Assembly (NCBI RefSeq): GCF_021462225.1
Contig: NC_061804.1
Span: forward strand, 2,841,001-2,905,000
Source: Girardinichthys multiradiatus
Taxonomy: Eukaryota; Chordata; Actinopteri; Cyprinodontiformes; Goodeidae
Direction: 5' to 3'
DNA length: 64,000 nt
Shown here piece by piece: positions 19,256-29,794 of the stretch. Position 1 is the first letter of the stretch. Each line of letters opens with the position of its first letter. The notes below the pieces were generated by a model. It saw only the letters and a list, made by a program, of their open reading frames with translations, ran no database searches and was not told where the DNA came from. The position numbers and the translations under genes were made by a program.

Positions 19256-20339
19256 AAAATATAATTTCTCTTTTAAATTTGATTCAGGTCAGGATTTTCA
19301 TTTGTACTTCACTGAATAGTTGAAAATGTGAGAGTGCTTCATGTTTACATTTGGAGCTAGTATAGTAGGTGACCATTTTTGTTTGATTCACACTTTTATT
19401 GACACATCATTACATTTAAAAGTTGGCATAATCATCTTAGCAACGGCTATGCAATACAGATGGATCTCAGTACGCAATTATCTTATCTATCTTATATGTC
19501 AAAAACTGCATTGAAAAAGTGCAAGTCATTTATTATATGCATTTATTACACACATTGACATATTTTAAGTATTAATTTGTTATATATTTGTTGTGAATCA
19601 ACACTATATAAATACCTTGAATTGAGTTAAATACAGAATTGATAAGGTACTGTCAAGAAGAGGAAGATGGGAAACCAGACCCAACAATGTAGATGACGTT
19701 TTGCAGTTTCTTCCAGCTTCTTCTTCCAAATGACTATGTAGGATATCGCATGGCCATAACAATTCTGTCTTATGAATCTTTTTTTTTTTATTGGTCTTGG
19801 ATAATACTCTAATGTTCTGATAAATGTAATTTTAGGTTTTAATTGTAGCTTTAAAAGCTCAGTTATAGTCATGGTTCTGGGAGTCGCGCAAGCCTCAACA
19901 AGCGCTGTAGGCGTGTATATTTCTTGCTGATGTTGCTGCAGTTTTCTCCGAAAACACAGGGGGCCGTATGCATAGGTAACCAGTGGAAATGTAGTAAAAA
20001 AGAGAAGAACTTAAAATGGTTGTGTGTACTATCGAAAACATTTCTAATCGAAGTGATTTGGTTTCTTGCAAAGTTTCAGATTCATAAGAGTAAAACAATG
20101 AAGAGGAAATTGTGTTTTGACCTCTTTGTAAGGGATCTAAAACCATACCTAGATACAATTCTGGACACTCTTTAACCAAAAAAAAGCTATAAAACTTTAT
20201 TGTATACAATTTAACTTTGTAACTCGCAATTTCTCTTGCCTTTTGTTGTTTGCTGTTTTTCTTTTCTGTTACTCTCTTCTTTCATTTCATAAAGACGTGA
20301 TTTATTTGTGCGTGAAATGTTTGCACCTTCAATTTCGTC
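19256..20339. other. Intergenic, mostly unassigned
   Basis: 19591-19630 resembles a degraded SINE/LINE tail (ACTATATAAATACCTTGAATTG). The rest is AT-rich with no exon signal. Confidence 0.4.
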
Positions 20340-20811
20340 CATTTTGAATGGAGAGCGGCACGCAAGCCCTCAGCAGCGGTGGGGACGACGTGACGTGATT
20401 GCGTCACTGTTGGTGCACGCAGCCTCGGGCCTTTGTTCAATACGCCAAGTGTAAACCTAGCTTAAACCATTGCCATCAATATGAAAGGAAAGGAAATAAA
20501 CATATCAAATGTATCGCCCTGTGTGTAATTATTTGATCTAATAGAAGTTTATTTCCATGTTTTTTTTTTTTTTTTGGTGTTCAGATTGATTATAAGTGTG
20601 TGTGTGTAGGGGGTTTGCAGCTTGCCCAAGGCGCCATTTTAACAAGGATCGCCGCTGTGTGTTTTATTGTTTACAGTTTTAATGACCTTTTAAGGTTAAC
20701 TGATGTGTAAAATAGTCGTAATAATCCCAATGACAGCAGTTATTATCATCACTATTATCATAAAGTATAGACGGTAACAATATACCAAAGATGTATCTGG
20801 CCTTTTAAACT

Positions 20812-20851
20812 TGACGTAATGACGTTCCAATTCTCTACTACGTCACGTACG
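20812..20851 (+). promoter_or_regulatory. CRE/E-box-like cluster upstream of KCTD7
   Basis: TGACGTAA, TGACGTTC and ACGTCACGTACG occur within 40 bp, about 150 bp before the GC-rich first exon region. They fit CREB/ATF half sites and an imperfect E-box. Use by KCTD7 is inferred. Confidence 0.4.
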
Positions 20852-21235
20852 TTCCACAACTCGTATGGCCCAGCCATCCCAGCGTGCTAATATTCTGACA
20901 AATCTTTCACATTTAACACCCATGTTGTTAAGGTTTCCCATCGCAGGAGGCGTCATTTCCCTGCTTTCGCTTCGGCTGTTGTGGAAGGTGGGCTGAGTTC
21001 CAGAACCTTCTTGTTGTTGTCCCGGGACTCCAACCCGTCACCCTCTCCCGCGTCTAAGGAGCTGGCCGGCCCTGCCGGGTGCATGCAGCAGAATGGCTCG
21101 AGTGGGTCGAACGGCTCTGACGGCTGTGGCGCCAGGGAGCGGCAGGCTCTGTCCTTCAGCCCGCTGCCCGCCGCCACCACACGGGTGAGGCGGTTCATTC
21201 AGGAGAGACAGAGGACGCTGCCGCTGCCCAAAGTG

Positions 21236-21409
21236 ATGGTTGTATTCTCGGCCGCTGGGGACGCAGACAAACCGAGCGATGCCATATCAAGCTCGGACCC
21301 TACGGAGGAGGGCGACGGTGTCCGAAAGCCGCCGGCCTCTCCCTCACCGAAGCACCCCACACCGAGCAAGCCGCTCCGCTCCTCGCTAAGCAGCCAGGAG
21401 CAGCAGGAG
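21236..21409 (+). CDS. kctd7: KCTD7 exon 1
   Basis: The start is the ATG beginning MVVFSAAGDAD, matching the human MVVVTGRE start. The exon ends GAG before a GTGGGT donor. The frame is open upstream to 20981 with another in-frame ATG at 21083, so a longer N-terminus is possible. The region is GC- and CpG-rich. Confidence 0.82.
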
Positions 21410-24400
21410 GTGGGTAGGCCGCTTGATGGAAAATCACCACTCCACTGATACAAAGACAACATTATTTATTAACAATATAAAACCAAGCTAAATGAAGAGA
21501 CTTCAATAAAATAAACCCTGAAGATATCATCTTAGACTACTGAGCCAGTAAAACATATTATAACCCCAAACAACTTCTTACTCTGCGGAGCTCTGTTCTG
21601 ATTGGCTGGAATCTGTGTCACGTGTTTCTATTGAGGCTCATTTAAACCTGCTAACTGAGGAGCCATCAGCCTCTGTGCATTTATGTTATTATTCCCACAA
21701 AATAGATGGATGGATGGATCAATAATCCTGTCAGCTGAACAGATGGATGGGCTCTAGATTATAACTACCAAGAGTTGAAATGAATAAATGAATGAATGCC
21801 ATCATTTTGAGGTTTTAATCCTACACTTGCCTTATGGATTGATGGATGGATGGTTAATCCCATGAGATGGATGATCAAATCCCATAACATAGATGAATAG
21901 ATTATTCATTTCAATGTGACGGTTGTATTATTCCAATAATATTGATTATTTATCTAATTAAATGACTATGATGACAATATGGATTATTGTCATCATTTAA
22001 ATTGATGATTGGGTTATTAACGGATACATGGATAGATTATTAATCGTATGAGATGGATGATCAATCCCATTAAATAGATGGAGGCTTTAATAATCTCAGT
22101 GAGATGGGTGGATGAATTATTCCTATAATATGGATTATTTATCCCATTAAATGGATGGATAGATGGATTATTGCCATAATATTAATTGATGAAAAGATTA
22201 TTAATCCCATGGGATTGATGGAGAGATAATTTATTCCTATAATTTATATTGATAAATGGAGTGTTAATCCCATGAGTGGAATTATTCTTTTATTATTATT
22301 ATTTTATAGGTTGAGCTGTGCAAAGAACAACATTTACAGATCTTAAACTGTATGTTTAGTGTGATGCATATATTTATTAATCTATAACAAACGTAATGTA
22401 TATTAACATGAATAATAAAATCTCAAAACAATGTCTAAAGACTTCAAAAAACCATAGTCAAAAATATAGCTTTGCAATTTTAAACACTATGTGCAGAAAG
22501 TGGTGCAGCAGATGGTGGAATTCACACAATTACAGTTCGTTTTAATTAGTTTACTGACATAATATTGCAGGTTTCTATAGATACGTAGCGGAGGTTGTAA
22601 ACAGAAGGAAGTCTCTGCAGGATGTCATGTCATGGGTGCGACTGATTGTCCATGATTCAAACCTCCACAGGGTCTATTTTAGGATTTTTTTAAATCATCT
22701 TCAATCATGAGTTTAATGACCCTGCTGGGGTTTTTTGTTTCCTAAAATCAACCGACACTGACACCAACTCCACCTACCACAGAACCGCAGCATGAAGTTT
22801 GACCACCAGACTGCAGACAGCTGCAGAGTCTTTAGAGAAGTCCTGCTGGTTGTATGACTCAGGACTGTATTGAAAGTGTGAGGCGCACAGAGTAAACAGA
22901 AATGGGAACAGGACGGTCTCCTGTGGTGTTCCTCATATCACTGATCACCACATCACACAGGGTGCACTCTAGCCAAGCACATCAAGGTCTACCTGACTAA
23001 TAATCTCCTCTAGTGTTCTTATTCTGGAGTTTTTCCTCCAACTTTTGCATCTAAGATTTCTTCTCAGCTTCCTAGCTCCACCTTTTCATCTTGCTGTATC
23101 CAGGAATATGTAGATTATTCCAACATTCAAATTGTTTTGCAGCCTCCATCCTTAAAAGGAGATTTTATTTTTTTTTTGACCAGGATTTTAATTCCTCCTC
23201 TATAAAATTCACATTGCGTTGTATTTATTTGAAACCTGAAAACAAAAACCTGCTCTTCAGGTGACTGGACATTGGTCAAATGTTTTGATGCTTCACTCCT
23301 TGGTGCACTAGCTTACGTTACAGATAGTTTTGGGGTCTTAGTGTCTGTGTGGTCTGATTGTTGGTTAGAGGGATTTGTATTTGTCTCATATCGTGGCTTA
23401 TAACTTGTTTAGCAGATTTATTTTGAAACTGAAAATGATTAAAAATGATTATTAGTGTTGGATTATGTGGAAAACCTCTTGCTGTTAGAAGAGAGGTTCG
23501 AATCTGACTCACTATTCACAGCTGCACTATGTGGTCGAACATTATTACAGAGATGAAGCATAAATTTGAAATATTGTGATATATATTGTGTGTCGTGATA
23601 AATCTAAAGTATGTCAGGATTTTAATTTTAGGGCATTTTGCCCAGCCCTACTTTCGGGCTACGGATGATACCTCCAAAAACGGAGGTATCATAGATATTT
23701 GGGTTGGGAAAAAATGATCATCTTCTAAAAGAAGAAACTTTAATTGGTTAAACTGTCATTTAAAGGGTTAAAATCTCAGAATATACATAAATATTTGGTA
23801 TGTATGGAAACACATTGATAAATAACATTTCTATTGTTTAAAAGAGCATTTTTTGTTCCAAGGACAACAGGTGGAGCTGTGTTATTTATAAATAATTATA
23901 ATAATTAATACCCCGCCCTACTTTACCTCCTAAAAAACCTCCAATTTTCAAACAAAAAATATTAAAACTGACATTTAAAAGGTTACAATTCTAAGAAATG
24001 CATAAATATTTAGGTTTGGTGCCTGAAGTCAGTAATGGCATTCATAAATAATTTGAGAAAGATTGTTGCTACTTGCTGTTTCTGTGGGACTCAAAATGAA
24101 GAGTTAAACCCAGGTTATATCTTGCTGAAATAAATTGATCCGTTTTGTTAAACCTTTCAGTTAATTAAGCAGCAAATCATAATTTCAGTCCACATTTTCA
24201 CTCATTATGCCCCCATTTGTGTAGGAAATGTAACACGTTTTACAGTTTCACCCTCTCAGCGTTGTTTCTTATCAGCTTTATCTCAAACTTTCCCAAGTTT
24301 CCAGAGGTCATCTCCCTGAACGTCGGGGGCACGTACTTCACCACACGCCTGTCCACGCTGCGGCGATACGAGGACACGATGCTGGCCGCCATGTTCAGCG

Positions 24401-24918
24401 GCCGCCATTACATCCCGCGGGATGCTGAGGGACGCTTCTTCATCGATCGGGATGGTGCATACTTTGGGTGCGCAGCTTTGTGCTCATGAAAACTGAAACA
24501 CCAAACATGAACTATAAACTGGAGAAAATGGAGGAAAAACTGATGCTGCAGCGCCTTGCAAAAATATTTACACCGCTTAAACTTTTCAAGTGGTTATAGG
24601 AATACTTTTACAGAGCGCTCCACATTATCATCGTCACAGCTGACAGTTTTCTGTAAACTTTCTTATGAGTATAAAGAAAACTTTAGGCAGATGTTTGTGA
24701 AAGGCAGCATCCTGTTGAACAAAGTTTTAGTTTCTAAAAAGGGGAAACATGTTCACTCTGAGAGGTTTTCCTGCAGCTCGAGGAAGCTCATTATGTTCTG
24801 ACATATATCCATGAATTTATTATTCAGTGAGGCAAACAGGACTCCTCTGGCAGCGCTCTAAACTCATTTCCATGTTATTTCTGAGCTGCTGCCTCGGCTT
24901 ATTTGTTGCTTGTTAGCT

Positions 24919-24958
<40 letters not shown>

Positions 24959-27900
24959 TCTGCTGATTTATCTGAGGCTGTTAGCATTGTTTACACAGTG
25001 TTAGTTACACATCGCTGCTGTGTCGTTCTGCAATATGAAAGTGTGGAAAATGTATGAATCAAACCAGCAGGAAAGAATGAAAGGCTGAGGTTTTTTTTTT
25101 TTGGAGATTTCCGTTGCAACTTTTTCAGAACTTTGGTGAGATTTCTGCTTAGACAAAAACACACCTTTTAGAAATTATGCAAATAACAAATGAAGCTATT
25201 TGATATAAAACAACACAAACATGCAAAACAATAATGAAATCATGCTGTAAAATAGGATATTGCTTATTTTGCTGCTGCTGCAGGAGTTGTTGAGCTTTTA
25301 AAAAAATGTTTAGGCTTTACATTTTCATAGGAAGACGGTTTATATTGCCATGGTAACACTTTCTATTCAATTAGGTTTTATGAATTGGGGTTTTTTCCCT
25401 ATCGAAACTTATTGGCAGCCCTAGTAAAGATGAGTAAAAGTCACCAGTGCCGCATTTATTCAATGTAACTGAAACATTTTTTGTAAATCTTGCCTTATTT
25501 TTTTAAATTGATCCGACTTTCTAACAAATTCTAATTCTCCTCGTCTTCCTGTTTCCCTGTGGTATAAACATGGAGTGAAAAAGCTGCTTGTTTTAGCCAC
25601 TCTTCAAAACAGGAAAGACAAGAGAACATGTTATTCATATAAGGTAAATGTGTGTTGGTCTTCACAGGGTCATGATATGGAAGAAATAAAGTACTCACCT
25701 GAATTTGCTAATTTGAGCAGCTTTGGGGTCACCAAGTTTCCATACCAGGAATTTATTATTAGACATTTTTAAGGTTTTTGGCACTAGTGGCCTTCAGTCA
25801 TTAGTAGCTGGACAGGAAGAAGGTTAGAGAGCGAAGGGGAAGGCATGCAGTAAAGGGCCCAGTGCTGGGGGTCCAATCAGGACAGCTGCGTCAAGGACTG
25901 GTGCTTTGAGCCACAGGGCGCCCCTTATTACGAGGCTTCTGTGCACATCTTTACCAGATGGACAGAACATTTTTAAATGGGTTATTATAGGAAAACAAGC
26001 GCTGTTTTTGTGTGCCATACTGAGCCGTTTTCACAAGAAATATGACACATCTGCTTTGACTTGACATCTGTATTGAAGCTGACTTGTTTTATCATCTTAT
26101 CCTAAATGAAGACCAGAAACTGCACCAGTTGTGGGTCCAGTTAAACATGGTTGTAGGATTCACGTTTCTCTTCTTCTTGGCTGACAATTAAAGTTGGCAA
26201 CAGATGGGATGTTGGGCTTTGGTAAAAATAATTTCAGATGAAATCAACCAACTTTTTTATGAAGAAAGAATGAAAACTAAATAAAATGTGCAGAGAAAAT
26301 TACTTTCAGCTGAAAGTATATCAATTATTTATGAAAGTTATTGTAAACAGTGTCACGCCCATAAGAGATTGAAATTGACCAACTGTCTCTTAATCAGCTC
26401 TGATCGGAGATCAGCAAGTCAAATACTTGTGTACATGAAATGCATTAAAACTGAAAACTCCTACTTTCTGGTCTTTAATTACATCAAACAGCTTAGAGAT
26501 GAAGCTTAGAGGCATATGCTGAAATATCTCATAAATGGAAACATTTCTGTAAATCTGTTTTCTGTTGGAAAGAAATAGAAACTGGCCACATTTTGGACTC
26601 AGCTGGTCAAACCAGAAATCCTTATCAGCCGGGGGAAAAACAGATCGGTGCATCTCTACATTTAATAATTTTGATCAGGGATGCCTTGGTATGATAACAT
26701 TTGGGCCTGATATTGATATCCGATATTAATATTACAGTTATGGCTAATAACTGATATTTATTGATAGGATTTATATTATATTTCCCTACCCTATCAAGAT
26801 TGTGGAAAAACAACCACACAGTTGACATTGCCTTTCTGCTTCAGCTAAACCCCCACAATCCTGTGCTGCATCCTGTCACTGTCACATGACCAAACAAACA
26901 CAACATGGTCAACCCCCGTTCCCCCAAAACACACAAACAACATGGGATAAACACATTGATTGACCAGTCATTCTGGTAGCTGCATCACAGAGTAATTACA
27001 GGTCCTTCTCAAAATATTAGCATATTGTGATAAAGTTCATTATTTTTCATAATGTCATGATGAAAATTTAACATTTATATATTTTAGATTCATTGCACAC
27101 TAACTGAAATATTTCAGGTCTTTTATTGTCTTAATACGGATGATTGTGGCATACAGCTCATGAAAACCCAAAATTCCTATCTCACAAAATTAGCATATTT
27201 CATCCGACCAATAAAAGAAAAGTGTTTTTAATACAAAAAACGTCAACCTTCAAATAATCATGTACAGTTATGCACTCAATACTTGGTCGGGAATCCTTTT
27301 GCAGAAATGACTGCTTCAATGCGGCGTGGCATGGAGGCAATCAGCCTGTGGCACTGCTGAGGTCTTATGGAGGCCCAGGATGCTTCGATAGCGGCCTTTA
27401 GCTCATCCAGAGTGTTGGGTCTTGAGTCTCTCAACGTTCTCTTCACAATATCCCACAGATTCTCTATGGGGTTCAGGTCAGGAGAGTTGGCAGGCCAATT
27501 GAGCACAGTGATACCATGGTCAGTAAACCATTTACCAGTGGTTTTGGCACTGTGAGCAGGTGCCAGGTCGTGCTGAAAAATGAAATCTTCATCTCCATAA
27601 AGCTTTTCAGCAGATGGAAGCATGAAGTGCTCCAAAATCTCCTGATAGCTAGCTGCATTGACCCTGCCCTTGATAAAACACAGTGGACCAACACCAGCAG
27701 CTGACACGGCACCCCAGACCATCACTGACTGTGGGTACTTGACACTGGACTTCTGGCATTTTGGCATTTCCTTCTCCCCAGTCTTCCTCCAGACTCTGGC
27801 ACCTTGATTTCCGAAAGACATGCAGAATTTGCTTTCATCCGAAAAAAGTACTTTGGACCACTGAGCAACAGTCCAGTGCTGCTTCTCTGTAGCCCAGGTC

Positions 27901-29754
27901 AGGCACTTCTGCCGCTGTTTCTGGTTCAAAAGTGGCTTGACCTGGGGAATGCGGCACCTGTAGCCCATTTCCTGCAAACGCCTGTGCACGGTGGCTCTGG
28001 ATGTTTCTACTCCAGACTCAGTCCACTGCTTCCGCAGGTCCCCCAAGGTCTGGAATTGGCCCTTCTCCACAATCTTCCTCAGGGTCCGGTCACCTCTTCT
28101 CGTTGTGCAGCGTTTTCTGCCACACTTTTTCCTTCCCACAGACTTCCCACTGAGGTGCCTTGATACAGCACTCTGGGAACAGCCTATTCGTTCAGAAATG
28201 TCTTTCTGTGTCTTACCCTCTTGCTTGAGGGTGTCAATAGTGGCCTTCTGGACAGCAGTCAGGTCGGCAGTCTTACCCATGATTGGGGTTTTGAGTGATG
28301 AACCAGGCTGGGAGTTTTAAAGGCCTCAGGAATCTTTTGCAGGTGTTTAGAGTTAACTCGTTGATTCAGATGATTAGGTTCATAGCTCGTTTAGAGACCC
28401 TTTTAATGATATGCTAATTTTGTGAGATAGGAATTTTGGGTTTTTATGAGCTGTATGCCAAAATCATCCGTATTAAGACAATAAAAGACCTGAAATATTT
28501 CAGTTAGTGTGCAATGAATCTAAAATAAATTAATGTTAAATTTTCATCATTACATTATGGAAAATAATGAACTTTATCACAATATGCTAATATTTTGAGA
28601 AGGACCTGTATGTCTTTAAATATGAGTGAGATAACAAGCAGAGAGGAGTTTTTTTATATAACCAGGCTGGGCTGAGACTAGTTTTGAGATGTGAGCAGCT
28701 GTTAAACATAGATGTATGACTAAAAGCGAAACAATAGTGAGCGTTTGCTGTCTGCACCATCAGAGAACCACGTCTCTCATTTGAAAAAGCATCATGGCTT
28801 CCTGTTTAGTTTTTTATGCACTGCCAGTTTTTCACCCTGTGCTTTATTATTTGCTGCATCGCTTTATCCTTCATTGTTGAGACGTCTTCACTTTCTGCTA
28901 CTGGCTATAAATAGGATAACAAACAGCATTTATTTAGTTGTCAGGGATGATTATGCTGCAGCGGCGTCAACTCACCTGGTTTCTGATCTTTACGTCTCAC
29001 GCCATCCGCCTGCAATGTGATGTAGCTGCCAATAGGTGGCGGTAAGGCACCAGCTTAAAAAAACAGATCCGTTTCTTTCAAATTCATGGGTTATATTTTC
29101 TGATTAACTTTTACATTTTTAACATTATTTTAACAGTTTTTAACTGTTATCCTATTTTTCATATGTTGTATTGTTTCAATTAGTTCAGCTTATATTTTTT
29201 AGAAGAAGGAGCACCAGTTACATTTGCAGCTGACATTTATGCTGTGGTGCATGTTGGAAATGCATGAACATTTAAGTAATGGCACAGAGCCTTTGCATTT
29301 CCATGTATATAAAGATGCCTTTCAGATCAAAGAGTGAATATATATCACCATATGTATTTCAAAATTAACAAAACAATCAGAGATCAACCAAAACTGAAGT
29401 TGGCATGTCACAGCTTTAAAAAAAAAGCAGAAATCAGGACCTGCCTAAAAAACTGTAAAAAGTGCATCATGATTAAGTTTAAAAATATCAAAAACAACCA
29501 ATATCTTCTCCAATTCAGTCATTTTACTACTTGTGTTAATGAAAGTCCAAGTACCAGTCCCTGTACATTAGTGTTGGAATAATCATGTGGGAATCAAAGC
29601 TGTGAGGATGAAGAATTTGATTTCTCTAGACAGTTGCTTAAAATGTATCAAGGAGAATACAGAATGGGCTTTTAAGGTAATAAATGCAGCCACATGAAGC
29701 ATTTTACAGCAGAGTAGTCAGCTTATCTGCACTTTCTCAACCTGCCTTTATTAC

Positions 29755-29794
<40 letters not shown>

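Noticed and set aside
19017..19319. 100-codon frame with hydrophobic residues
   Set aside because: It lies in the 3' UTR of a non-LTR retrotransposon remnant ending in the TGATTC tail.
20350..20460. CRE-like GTGACGTGATTGCGTCAC as a KCTD7 enhancer
   Set aside because: It sits in a GC-rich block that resembles a MITE fragment, so the palindrome may just be transposon sequence.
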